A stretch of DNA of 64,000 nt, taken from assembly GCF_001718835.1 (NCBI RefSeq), contig NZ_CP013444.1:2356001-2420000 (forward strand). The letters run 5' to 3'. This DNA comes from Burkholderia cepacia. Its GTDB lineage: Bacteria; Pseudomonadota; Gammaproteobacteria; Burkholderiales; Burkholderiaceae. Shown here piece by piece: positions 1-7,896 of this stretch (the first letter of the stretch is position 1; the number at the start of each line of letters is the position of its first letter). Below the pieces are notes generated by a model. The model ran no database searches. It was not told the origin of the DNA and saw nothing but the letters and a program-made list of their open reading frames with translations. The translations under genes and the position numbers were made by a program.

Positions 1-57
1 GCTCGGATGCCAGCGTCCAGCCACCGTCGAATAGCAGTCACTATCGGTATTCACCAC

Positions 58-1332
58 CTATTTCCTCGCGGAATACGTCCCAGCAATGGACTCCAAGCGA
101 TGCGACAACTGCGTGAGCCACTCGCGTCGCTCTCTGTCATAGGTGTGTCTGTTATAGACGCCGAGGATTCCTGGCTGTACATGTCCAAGGACTGCCTCGG
201 CGACTTCATTAGGACATCCCAACATTGCAAGCAGCGTCCGCACCGTACGTCGAAGATCGTGGGCTGACCAATGCGTGACAGGCAAACGCGGCCGCTCATG
301 TTTCGGCGCAATCTTGCAATATGGTTGATGATAATAGACACCGTGCTGGACTACGGTCTGGTCCATCGACGTTCCAAGCGACGAAGGAAACAAAAACGCG
401 CCCCTAGCCTGATCGAGGCGCCGTCGCACAACGACCTCAGCACGACCAACGAGCGGTACGCGCAGATCGGTTGCCCTATCGTTTTGCAGCCCTTTGGTCT
501 TGTGTTTCGGGATAGTCCACCAAAGGCCGTCGGCTTCCTCCACCACCTCGGTGCTCTCCATGGCGACGATCTCGCCACCCCTCGCGCCAGTCCAAAGATA
601 GAGCGTCAATGCGTCAGCAACTGTCAAACTGAAATTCGGCAACCACCGGATCAACGTGCCGAGTTCGTCAACCGAAAGCACTCGTTTTTGCGTCCCGGTG
701 TATTTGCCCTCGACCTTGCGACCTTTGCTCTTTAAGCGCCCTCTTAAAACATCCTTCCACCAATTCGCCGTATTCTCGGGAAGGCGCCCGGCATCAAGCG
801 CATAGTTCCAGGCACCACCAAGCTCCATGCGAAGGCGCGCCGCAACCATGGGCGTCGACCGGTACGAATCGAGGAAATCGAACGCCTGGGCACGTGTGAT
901 GGTCACGGCGCTAGCATCCGCAATAGGCCCCAGCATCGCCCTAAACATGCGGGCGACCTCGACCGCCCCCTTGGCTTTCCGATTTGGTTCCACATGGCCT
1001 TCCAGATAGTCGCGGCACAGCTCCCTGACCGTGTAGCTGGTCGGAGATGGACGAGCGACCGCCTCTTCCCGCTTTCGACATGGAGTGGAAAGCTCGGCGC
1101 CAGAATCGCGCTCGGCGCGACTCTTTTCCCACGCGGAGATTGCTGAAGCAAACGCCATCGCCGGCCACTCGCCGAGCTTCACCTGCCGCATGCGACCGTC
1201 GACCGGCGACTTGTAGCGATACGTCCAGGATTTGCGACTCGCCGAGGCTTGAAGGCGAAGCCCCGGAAACCCCTCAAAGGTCATGTGTTCGCCGTTCGGC
1301 AGCTTGGCGACGATGCGGGCATCGAAACGCAT
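58..1332 (-). CDS. Tyrosine recombinase (phage/island-type integrase)
   Basis: Site-specific recombinase expected to integrate or excise a genomic island or prophage. The C-terminal catalytic domain shows the family residues: Arg in TGARGGE (about residue 251 from the start used here), HDLRRT (His358, Arg361), LGH (His384) and the nucleophile Tyr393 in GVYNRHTY. The N-terminal part (GLRLQASASRKSWTYRY) looks like the DUF4102-type arm-binding domain. I chose the ATG at 1332 because GAGGGA sits just before it; a longer GTG start at 1398 lies inside a repeat. The gene reads out towards the window edge, and ribA begins on its other side, so this is probably the end of an island. Base composition is visibly less GC-rich than in the neighbours. 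No tRNA target is seen nearby. Confidence 0.9.
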   Translation of the reverse strand: MRFDARIVAKLPNGEHMTFEGFPGLRLQASASRKSWTYRYKSPVDGRMRQVKLGEWPAMAFASAISAWEKSRAERDSGAELSTPCRKREEAVARPSPTSYTVRELCRDYLEGHVEPNRKAKGAVEVARMFRAMLGPIADASAVTITRAQAFDFLDSYRSTPMVAARLRMELGGAWNYALDAGRLPENTANWWKDVLRGRLKSKGRKVEGKYTGTQKRVLSVDELGTLIRWLPNFSLTVADALTLYLWTGARGGEIVAMESTEVVEEADGLWWTIPKHKTKGLQNDRATDLRVPLVGRAEVVVRRRLDQARGAFLFPSSLGTSMDQTVVQHGVYYHQPYCKIAPKHERPRLPVTHWSAHDLRRTVRTLLAMLGCPNEVAEAVLGHVQPGILGVYNRHTYDRERREWLTQLSHRLESIAGTYSARK

Positions 1333-1340
1333 TCTTCCCT

Positions 1341-1412
1341 CGGCGTAGGTTTTTTCCAAGAGCAGCATACGCGGCGTAGGTTTTCTGCACAACGCCACAG
1401 AAACCTACGCCG
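1341..1412. repeat. Three copies of a 12-15 bp repeat upstream of the integrase
   Basis: CGGCGTAGGTTT occurs at 1341-1352 and again at 1372-1383 in the same orientation, 31 bp apart. An inverted copy, CAGAAACCTACGCCG, lies at 1398-1412 and pairs with 1372-1387 to make a stem of about 14 bp with a 10-nt loop. The position directly in front of the integrase fits arm-type recombinase sites or an operator, but neither role is proven. Confidence 0.6.
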
Positions 1413-1554
1413 ATGCGGCAAGTTTAGCCAAGCAGAGACAAGCGTCGATGCGACGACAGGAGCGCAGGGAATTCCTTAATTGTCTTTATATTTCAATCAC
1501 CTAAAGACATTCCCGGATCAACTGGGACCAGCCTGGACTAGCCCATAATTTCCC

Positions 1555-2205
1555 CTACTCGTTTTCCTCGAAGTAATGCCCGAACTTCGCCTGCTTCGTA
1601 CGGATATAACGCTCGTTTTCCTCGCGCACGGGCACCGCAAGCGCCACGCGCTCGCAGACGGGAATGCCGTGCTTCGCGAGCGTGTCGAACTTCGCCGGGT
1701 TGTTGCTCATCAGCCGCACCGACGTCACGCCGAGGATCCGGAGGATTGCGGCGGCCGAGTCGTATTCGCGGGCGTCGTCGGGCAGGCCGAGATCGAGGTT
1801 CGCCTCGACGGTGTCTCGCCCCTGCTCCTGCAGCGCGTACGCGCGAATCTTGTTGCTCAGGCCGATCCCGCGCCCTTCATGCCCGCGCAGATACAGCAGC
1901 ACGCCGCGGTCTTCGGCCGCGATGTAGCGCAACGCGAGATCGAGTTGCTCGCCGCAGTCGCAACGGTACGAGCCGAACACGTCGCCGGTCAGGCATTCGG
2001 AATGCAGCCGCGTCAGCACGGACTGCTCGCCGGCGACGTCGCCCATCACGAGCGCGAGATGCTCGGCATCGCTGCCCGATACGCGGAAAGCGTACGACTT
2101 GAACGTACCGTAGCGCGTGGGCAGCGACGCGGTGGCGACGAGCGTCACGCACTCGTCGGCCTGGCCATTGCCCGGCGTGGGCGATTGGGGACGCGAAGAC
2201 ATCAT
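1555..2205 (-). CDS. ribA: GTP cyclohydrolase II
   Basis: First step of riboflavin synthesis: opens GTP to 2,5-diamino-6-ribosylamino-4-pyrimidinone phosphate, releasing formate and pyrophosphate, in the cytoplasm. At 216 residues it is a stand-alone RibA, not a RibBA fusion. Zinc ligands are in [18 protein letters not shown] (Cys71, Cys82, Cys84), the catalytic [10 protein letters not shown] block is at 107-116, and the C-terminal [12 protein letters not shown] block is present. No FMN riboswitch is seen in the 176 bases upstream. The gene is single and stands between the integrase and a divergent CBS protein. Two adjacent Met codons make the exact start uncertain by one residue. Confidence 0.95.
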   Translation of the reverse strand: MMSSRPQSPTPGNGQADECVTLVATASLPTRYGTFKSYAFRVSGSDAEHLALVMGDVAGEQSVLTRLHSECLTGDVFGSYRCDCGEQLDLALRYIAAEDRGVLLYLRGHEGRGIGLSNKIRAYALQEQGRDTVEANLDLGLPDDAREYDSAAAILRILGVTSVRLMSNNPAKFDTLAKHGIPVCERVALAVPVREENERYIRTKQAKFGHYFEENE

Positions 2206-2381
2206 GAATTCAATCGAAACGTTCAGGAATGTAGGAGTTGTGTGGATAGTGCGTGACGGGAGTTTACCGCTAATCTGGAATCGTCACGCGCCGCTGCCAC
2301 GCACCCGTCTATACTGGATCAATCGGGTGACACGCATCACGCCCTGCCTGCCCAGCATCGACCTGCACACGGAGAAAGCGA

Positions 2382-2843
2382 ATGAGCACGACTGTCGCGC
2401 AGATTCTCAAGGCCAAGCCGGATTCGGGCCGCACCATCTATACCGTCACGAAGACCGATCTCGTCTACGACGCCATCAAGCTGATGGCGGAAAAGGGCAT
2501 CGGTGCGCTACTGGTCGTGGACGGCGACGACATCGCGGGCATCGTCACCGAGCGCGATTACGCGCGCAAGGTCGTCCTGCAGGATCGCTCGTCGAAAGCC
2601 ACCCGCGTCGAGGAAATCATGACGGCGAAGGTGCGTTACGTCGAACCGTCGCAATCCACCGACGAGTGCATGGCGCTGATGACCGAACACCGGATGCGCC
2701 ACCTGCCCGTCCTCGACGGCGGCAAGCTGGTCGGCCTCATCTCGATCGGCGACCTCGTCAAGAGCGTGATTGCCGATCAGCAGTTCACGATCAGCCAGCT
2801 CGAACACTACATTCACGGAACCCCGGCCGTCACGTCCGTCTGA
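2382..2843 (+). CDS. Two-CBS-domain protein
   Basis: Small cytoplasmic protein of 153 residues made almost only of a tandem CBS (Bateman) pair, at about residues 10-70 and 78-140. Such modules bind adenosyl ligands (AMP, ATP, SAM, NAD) and act as energy or redox sensors in partner proteins; stand-alone forms have no known enzymatic activity. The blocks GIGALLVVDGDDIAGIVTERD and RHLPVLDGGKLVGLISIGDLV mark the two repeats. It is monocistronic and divergent from ribA. The partner cannot be told from the sequence. Confidence 0.92.
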   Translation: MSTTVAQILKAKPDSGRTIYTVTKTDLVYDAIKLMAEKGIGALLVVDGDDIAGIVTERDYARKVVLQDRSSKATRVEEIMTAKVRYVEPSQSTDECMALMTEHRMRHLPVLDGGKLVGLISIGDLVKSVIADQQFTISQLEHYIHGTPAVTSV

Positions 2844-2856
2844 CGGCGCTCCCGGC

Positions 2857-2887
2857 AAAAAAGGCCCAAACGCGTGAGCGTCTGGGC
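2857..2887 (-). terminator. Rho-independent terminator
   Basis: On the minus strand GCCCAGACGC-TCAC-GCGTTTGGGC is followed by TTTTTT (stem 2864-2887, U-run complement at 2857-2862). It lies about 120 bases beyond the stop of the DUF4148 gene and between two convergent genes. Confidence 0.75.
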
Positions 2888-3004
2888 GGAAAGCCGCCGG
2901 CATGCGGCGACGGAGGTTCTGCTCCTGCTTGCGTGCGAAGCGCGTGTCGCGCGCGCGTCGCTTGGCGATGTTGGATGCGTGCGGGCAGACCCGGGATAGT
3001 CGGT

Positions 3005-3331
3005 TCAGTTGCCGAAGTAGACCGAGTTCACGGGGTTCGGCGCTTCCCGCATCGGGCGGCCCGACTGCGCCGCGCCGGTCGCCACGGCACCATAGCCGCT
3101 CGTATCGGCTTGGGCGAGCATCGGCTGGCTCGGCTGGATCCGCTGCTCTGCGGCCTGAATGTCGGCCGGATACTGCGAATCGGTAGCTTGGGGCTTGTAG
3201 CCATTCTGTTCGAGTTGGACGAGCTCGGCCTTGACCTGGTCGCGGGTCAGCCCCTGCTCGGACTGTGCAAACGATGCGATCGGTGCGGCAAGGACGGATG
3301 CGGCGATAGCTGCGTAGATGATCGACTTCAT
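3005..3331 (-). CDS. Secreted DUF4148 protein
   Basis: Protein of 108 residues with a clear signal peptide (cleavage near residue 22, ASFA-Q). The mature part carries the DUF4148 signature LTRDQVKAELVQLEQNGY followed by YPADIQAAEQRI. The family is numerous in Burkholderiales; members are small, periplasmic and of unknown function. Two relatives lie at 21571 and 21975 under an ECF-type promoter; this copy does not show that promoter. The gene is monocistronic and ends before a rho-independent terminator. Function unknown. Confidence 0.9.
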   Translation of the reverse strand: MKSIIYAAIAASVLAAPIASFAQSEQGLTRDQVKAELVQLEQNGYKPQATDSQYPADIQAAEQRIQPSQPMLAQADTSGYGAVATGAAQSGRPMREAPNPVNSVYFGN

Positions 3332-3845
3332 GATGACTTACCTCCGAGTACGTTCTGTTTTTCACGTCGCTTCCGGCAGGGATGTCTGAAGCGATTGAGC
3401 TCAGTCTAGTCGCCGAACGACCAAGGGGAAACCCTTAGTTTGAACATACAGCGTTGCGTTTTTGGAAAATATCGGACGCTTCTCGGGTGCTGTCACCCAC
3501 TCACTTACGCCAATTCGACAACAATCCCTGACAAATCGCTGACACTTCGATCAACGGCTTTCCGGGGTGTTGTACAATCGTAAGGTCTTATACGACTGAC
3601 GAATTCTCACCCACCATGCGCGCACGCCTGCTTTCCGCTGTTTCGCCGTCCCGTCCGGGCGGCATGCGCGCGTTCGCCGGCAATCCGGCGCATCCCCTCG
3701 CTCGACGCACGGCCCAGGCGCCGCTCGCCCCTGCCCGGCGCCTGATCTGACGGCTCGGCCTCCTCCCGGAGCCAGGTCAGACAGGCTCCGGGCGATCCTC
3801 ATAGGCACGCCACGCCTGCCCCTGCCGATCATTTGGAGAACAGCC
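3332..3845. other. 514-base gap before rnk, no gene supported
   Basis: This interval holds the promoter regions of the divergent DUF4148 and rnk genes. A TACAAT-like -10 hexamer is seen near 3575 on the plus strand. A 44-codon open frame at 3616-3750 has no ribosome-binding site, and I do not call it. GGAGCC and GGCTCC at about 3768-3792 can form a small hairpin in the rnk leader. Nothing else is evident. Confidence 0.5.
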
Positions 3846-4244
3846 ATGAAACAACGCCTTTACCAGTTGACCGAACTCGACGTTGCTCGCCTCGAGAAGC
3901 ACGCCGAACACAACCCGCGCTTCCAGACGATGCTCGATACGCTGCTCGAACGCGCCGACATCGTCCAGCCCGATGCCATCAAGGCGAACGTCGTCACGAT
4001 GAATTCGCAAATCACGCTGCTTGACGAGACGAGCCACGAAAAGACGACCTGGACGATCGTCTATCCGGAGGAAGCCAATCTCGAGCAAGGACGCCTGAAC
4101 GTCTTCTCGCCCGTCGGTATGGCACTGCTGGGTACCCAGCGCGGCCAGATGGTCAAGGTGATGCAGCCAAGCGGCGCCGAAAAGCTGATGAAGGTCGCCG
4201 CGATCGTGTTCCAGCCGGAAGCCAACGGCGAATACACGCGTTGA
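3846..4244 (+). CDS. rnk: Nucleoside diphosphate kinase regulator, GreA/GreB family
   Basis: Protein of 132 residues matching Rnk: an N-terminal coiled-coil stub (residues 1-45) and a C-terminal GreA/B FKBP-like domain (about 50-128) with NLEQGRLNVFSPVGMALLGTQRGQ. Rnk binds RNA polymerase; in Escherichia coli and Pseudomonas it influences nucleoside diphosphate kinase levels and competes with GreA/DksA for the secondary channel. Its coiled coil is too short for transcript-cleavage activity. The start is supported by GGAG ten bases upstream. Single gene closed by a strong terminator. Confidence 0.93.
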   Translation: MKQRLYQLTELDVARLEKHAEHNPRFQTMLDTLLERADIVQPDAIKANVVTMNSQITLLDETSHEKTTWTIVYPEEANLEQGRLNVFSPVGMALLGTQRGQMVKVMQPSGAEKLMKVAAIVFQPEANGEYTR

Positions 4245-4293
4245 CACGGCTCGGTGCGCGGAAGGCGGCGGCTGCGCCGTCTGCCGCAAATGG

Positions 4294-4332
4294 AAAAAGC
4301 GAGGCTTCCTGACTGATGCCTCGCTTTTTTTT
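4294..4332 (+). terminator. Rho-independent terminator of rnk
   Basis: AAAAAGCGAGGC and GCCTCGCTTTTTTTT form a 12-bp stem with a 12-nt loop and an eight-U tail, 50 bases after the rnk stop. Confidence 0.9.
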
Positions 4333-4349
4333 GTCCGGGTCAACGGACG

Positions 4350-4377
4350 AAAAAAAGGCGCCCGAAGGCGCCTTTTT
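4350..4377 (-). terminator. Rho-independent terminator of the porin gene
   Basis: GGCGCC-CGAA-GGCGCC flanked by A-runs and T-runs gives a bidirectional stem-loop. On the minus strand it follows the porin stop by 34 bases and ends in seven Us. Confidence 0.9.
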
Positions 4378-4411
4378 CGATGCTGCGAAGCGGGTTACCC
4401 CGCCGTCACGC

Positions 4412-5533
4412 TTAGAAGCGGTGACGCAGACCAACCGTTGCTGCGGTTTGGTTGATCGACGAGCTGATTGCCGGGTTCGCGTTGTCGCCGTTGAAGATCG
4501 ACGCGTTCGTGTTGCCCGATGCACGCTGGTACACAGCTTGTGCGTACACGTCCGTGCGCTTGGACAGCGAGTAGTCAGCTTGCAGACCGAATTGGTTCCA
4601 GTGAGCGCCATCGCCAGCTTGCTTAGCGTTCGTGTACGTGTAAGCAGCACCCAGGCCAAGAGCCGGCGTCAGGTTGTACTTCGCGTTGACTTCGTAGTTG
4701 TCGAAACGAACCGACGGCGTGCCGTCAACCTGATTGTCAACACGCGCTTGCGTCCACGCTGCGCCAACTTGCGCCGGGCCGAATGCATACGCAGCAGCAA
4801 CGCCGTACGTACGGCTACGGGTCGAGATGCCGACCGGGCGACCGTTCAGGTTGAAGAGCGTCGAGCTAGCGCCCGTCGTGTTCAGACCTGCGTTGTTCGC
4901 CTGTGCGTACGCTGCACCCAGCTTCAAGCCTTGGTACTGGTACGACACGCCGCCGCTATATGCACGGTTGTTGCCGAAGTTGGTATCGTTCGAGAACGAG
5001 TACGTGCCGCCGAATTGCAGGCCAGCGTAGTTTGCGCTCGTGAACTTGACGGTGTTGTTCACCGAGATGTCGCCGCTCGTGCTCAGACGGTCGACGTTAC
5101 CGATGTGCGCGAAGTACGTACCACCCCACGAACCCGTTGCGGTCAGCGGAGCCAGATAGTCTTGAACGGAGTCATACTGCTTGCCCAGCGTAACCGTGCC
5201 GTACTGGCTCGACAGACCGACAAATGCTTGACGGTTGAACATGCCGTTGTTGTTGCGGAACTTGCCGTTACCGATACCGAAGCCGCTTTCCAACGTGAAG
5301 ATTGCCTTCAGGCCGCCACCGAGGTCTTCCGAACCACGCAGGCCGAAACGGCTTTGATCGATACCGCTGCCCATTGCCCACTTCGACTTGCCAGCCTGGC
5401 CAGCTGCCGGAATCACGTTGCTCGTGTAGGTGATGCCTGCGTCCAGCACGCCGTACAGCGTGACGCTGCTTTGCGCGTGAGCGACGGTTGCGAACGATGC
5501 TGCAGCTGCTGCAACGATCAGAGTCTTGTTCAT
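4412..5533 (-). CDS. General diffusion porin (Gram-negative porin, OmpC-like)
   Basis: Outer-membrane 16-stranded beta-barrel porin of 373 residues. The signal peptide is residues 1-20 (cleavage after AHA), the mature chain begins QSSVTLYGVLDAGI, the strand motif GLRGSEDLGGGLKAIFTLESGF is present, and the chain ends in GLRHRF with the terminal Phe needed for barrel assembly. Codon use is that of a highly expressed gene and less GC-extreme than its neighbours. GGGAG lies eight bases before the ATG. It has its own terminator and a long AT-rich upstream region, so it is probably strongly transcribed and osmotically or nutritionally regulated. Confidence 0.95.
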   Translation of the reverse strand: MNKTLIVAAAAASFATVAHAQSSVTLYGVLDAGITYTSNVIPAAGQAGKSKWAMGSGIDQSRFGLRGSEDLGGGLKAIFTLESGFGIGNGKFRNNNGMFNRQAFVGLSSQYGTVTLGKQYDSVQDYLAPLTATGSWGGTYFAHIGNVDRLSTSGDISVNNTVKFTSANYAGLQFGGTYSFSNDTNFGNNRAYSGGVSYQYQGLKLGAAYAQANNAGLNTTGASSTLFNLNGRPVGISTRSRTYGVAAAYAFGPAQVGAAWTQARVDNQVDGTPSVRFDNYEVNAKYNLTPALGLGAAYTYTNAKQAGDGAHWNQFGLQADYSLSKRTDVYAQAVYQRASGNTNASIFNGDNANPAISSSINQTAATVGLRHRF

Positions 5534-6124
5534 TCGTGGAGCTCCCTTCTAAAAAGAGGCAGGTCTCGCGACCTTGTTCATAAACGGTCTGCAACCGCCC
5601 GGGAGCGCCATCGATCCTGCTGGCCGCACCCGGATAGTTGCCCGTTTGGGAACCGTGAGTTTAGGGGTGTACCCTAGGGGAGCGATCCGCAAATAAAGAA
5701 ATAAGCTTTTCCAGAACTAGAAATAATGAAAGTGGGGCCGAGTTATAAGTATTTGTTTTGACGTTTGTTTTTGACTTCTTGACGGGGGCTTTTTGGAGGC
5801 TTTCATCGCACCATTCTTTCATGTCATCGTCTTGACGGTTGCATAGAAACAACAAGCAGAATCGTACAAATGACACAAATTCGGCAATTTTTACCTGACT
5901 CAATCTCAAATATTGAGCTTCCGGCGTCCGGAACGGGCGCACGGACGGCAAACTTCCGACGAATGGTCGCAACGCCGGTGATTCCCCTATCCACGACCCA
6001 CGGCGTCATCCCGGTGATCGCGGCGGCCGTGACATGCCGTAACTGCATTGACCGGGCGCGTAACCCGACCGATGCGCAGGCAGGCTAAGGTACGACGAAC
6101 CCGACAGCAGAACAGGACACGCCA
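5534..6124. other. 591-base AT-rich upstream region of the porin
   Basis: No gene is supported. The segment 5690-5890 is markedly AT-rich compared with the rest of the window, as expected for a strong or silenced promoter region serving the porin on the minus strand. No clear -10/-35 pair could be fixed. The last 60 bases lead into the YXWGXW gene. Confidence 0.5.
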
Positions 6125-6499
6125 ATGAATCGACGCTCCTTGTTGCGCGCCATCGGATTGACCGCCGCCTTTGCCGGCAGCGCCGCATGGCTCCGTGCCG
6201 CCTCGGCCCAGCCCGCTGCGCCCGTCTACCGGCCGTCCGGCCCCCACCGCGTGCCCGGCGGCCCGCCCTACGACAACCGCCCGGGCGTCGCGCCGCCGCC
6301 GTTGCGCCATGACCGCCGCCCGCCACCGCCACGGCCGCACGGCTATATATGGACAGACGGTTACTGGCGCTGGCAAGGCGGGCAATATAGATGGGTCCCC
6401 GGCCGCTGGATCGCGCGACGCCCCGGTCATCGCTGGATTCCCGGCTACTGGCGGCGGCAGGGGCCGACATGGGTGTACGTCGACGGCTATTGGCGCTAG
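6125..6499 (+). CDS. Secreted YXWGXW-repeat protein
   Basis: Protein of 124 residues with an N-terminal signal (residues 1-29) whose MNRRSLLRAIG start looks like a twin-arginine signal. A Pro-rich linker (33-78) is followed by aromatic repeats YIWTDGYWRW, YRWVPGRWI, HRWIPGYWRR and WVYVDGYWR, the pattern of YXWGXW lipoprotein-like proteins of proteobacteria. No lipobox cysteine is present. The function is unknown; the aromatic repeats suggest carbohydrate or surface binding. It is a single gene. Confidence 0.85.
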   Translation: MNRRSLLRAIGLTAAFAGSAAWLRAASAQPAAPVYRPSGPHRVPGGPPYDNRPGVAPPPLRHDRRPPPPRPHGYIWTDGYWRWQGGQYRWVPGRWIARRPGHRWIPGYWRRQGPTWVYVDGYWR

Positions 6500-6575
6500 C
6501 CGTGGCGAAGCCGCGCGTGCGTTACGCAAAAGTCTCGAAGACGAAACCGATCTGCCCCCGCCGCCGGAATGACCT

Positions 6576-6980
6576 CTAGCGCACGTCGCCGTCACGCTCA
6601 CGCGCGTGACGGCGTGCGTCGCAGATCGCGCGATGATGTTCGTCCGCCCACCGGATCAGCGTGCGCATAGGACCGAGAAACGACCGGCCAAGCGCGGTCA
6701 GCGCATATTCGACGCGCGGCGGCACTTCGGCGAACAGCGTGCGACTGACGAAGCCGTCCTGCTCGAGCCGCTTGAGCGTGCGTGACAGCATCTGCCTGGA
6801 AATGTCGCCGATCGCACGGCCGAGCTCATTGAAACGCAAGGTTCCGTCGGCGAGCGCCTCGAGCACGAGCAGGCTCCACTGGTCGCCGATGCGGTCGAGC
6901 ACATCGCGGATCGGGCACGGCTGGTCGAACGCGACCGGATCGTCGGCCGGGGAGGTCGGCAATGCCTGAATGTCTTTCAC
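6576..6980 (-). CDS. HxlR-family transcriptional regulator
   Basis: Winged-helix regulator of 134 residues with the family opening CPIRDVLDRIGDQWSLLVLEAL (Cys22, a position often redox-active in HxlR proteins) and the wing RVEYALTALGRSF. HxlR proteins bind as dimers to palindromes and often sense electrophiles, oxidants or formaldehyde. A perfect 15+15 bp inverted repeat lies 14 bases upstream of its start, and the divergent neighbour is a secreted NTF2-like protein, so autoregulation and control of that neighbour is the simplest reading. Confidence 0.93.
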   Translation of the reverse strand: MKDIQALPTSPADDPVAFDQPCPIRDVLDRIGDQWSLLVLEALADGTLRFNELGRAIGDISRQMLSRTLKRLEQDGFVSRTLFAEVPPRVEYALTALGRSFLGPMRTLIRWADEHHRAICDARRHARERDGDVR

Positions 6981-6993
6981 GGGAATGAACGCG

Positions 6994-7028
6994 GTCAGCG
7001 CGGTGTGACCTGTTCACACCGCGCTGAC
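6994..7028. promoter_or_regulatory. Perfect inverted repeat, probable HxlR operator
   Basis: GTCAGCGCGGTGTGA (6994-7008), 5-nt spacer CCTGT, then TCACACCGCGCTGAC (7014-7028): two exact 15-bp arms between hxlR and the NTF2-like gene. The inner GTGTGA-N5-TCACAC has HxlR-operator geometry. Confidence 0.75.
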
Positions 7029-7234
7029 TTCTTGTGACGGGTTCGCGGCAACTGTACCATTCCGGCGACTCGAATCCGGCCGGTTTCGCCTGTTCTACGA
7101 AGCATGTCGACAACGCCCGGAGCCGCATTCACGCCGTATCTGAACCGCTGCAGACAACGACGCCCACGACTTCATCAGGAGACCTTCGCGTTGAGGTCGA
7201 CAACAGCATTCGCAAACAAACAAGGAACACGTTC

Positions 7235-7714
7235 ATGACCTCATCCCGCTGGCCCCTTCGCTTCCTCGCCATCGGCATCGGCCTGCTGGCCGGCGCAACG
7301 GCTGCGCTGGCCGATCCGTCGACGTCGCGCAACCTGGCCGCCGAGGAAGCCAACCGCCAGCTCGTGCTGACGTTCTACGACCGCTTCTTCAACAAGCACG
7401 ACATCGCAGCAGCGGCGACCGTCGTGGCGGACGACTACAAACAGCACAACCCGCACGTACCGGACGGCAAGAAGCCGTTCGTCTCGTATTTCACCGGCGC
7501 CTTCAAGGACAATCCGCAATCGCGCGCGCGCATCGTGCGCAGCGCAACCGACGGCGACCTCGTCTACCTGCACGTCCATTCGACCGAGCGCCCGGGCGAC
7601 CGCGGCGAAGCCGTCGTCGACATCTTCCGCGTGAAGGACGGCAAGATCGTCGAACACTGGGACGTGATCCAGCCGGTACCCGAAACGTCCGCGAACGCGA
7701 ACACGATGTTCTGA
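7235..7714 (+). CDS. Secreted NTF2/SnoaL-like protein
   Basis: Protein of 159 residues: signal peptide 1-26 (hydrophobic LAIGIGLLAGATAALA) and a cone-shaped NTF2-like fold with LVLTFYDRFFNKHDIAAAATVVADDYKQHNP and VHSTERPGDRGEAVVDIFRVKDGKIVEHWDVIQPVPE, typical of the SnoaL-like polyketide-cyclase relatives annotated as nuclear transport factor 2 family. The substrate is unknown. The ATG at 7235 follows AAGGAAC; an in-frame upstream extension lacks a ribosome-binding site. It is divergent from hxlR across the palindrome at 6994-7028. Confidence 0.88.
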   Translation: MTSSRWPLRFLAIGIGLLAGATAALADPSTSRNLAAEEANRQLVLTFYDRFFNKHDIAAAATVVADDYKQHNPHVPDGKKPFVSYFTGAFKDNPQSRARIVRSATDGDLVYLHVHSTERPGDRGEAVVDIFRVKDGKIVEHWDVIQPVPETSANANTMF

Positions 7715-7896
7715 CCGTCATCGGATCAGGTCGAGCTTCAGCACCTGTTCCATCGTCAGAACGGGGATGGGAAACGAGACGGCATCGTCCGGCCTGCGCC
7801 GGCCGTGCCATTCTCGGCGCAAGCCGCGAAGCGCCAGTGTCGGGCCGCGCGACGGGAACGCGTCGCCAAGGCGGCGGCCCGCCGTCTCATCCCGCA

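Noticed and set aside
1399..2381. Possible tRNA attachment site or FMN riboswitch around ribA
   Set aside because: No cloverleaf and no RFN-element consensus could be found on either strand.
3616..3750. 44-codon open frame in the rnk leader
   Set aside because: No ribosome-binding site and no conserved feature. It could be a leader peptide, but nothing supports it.
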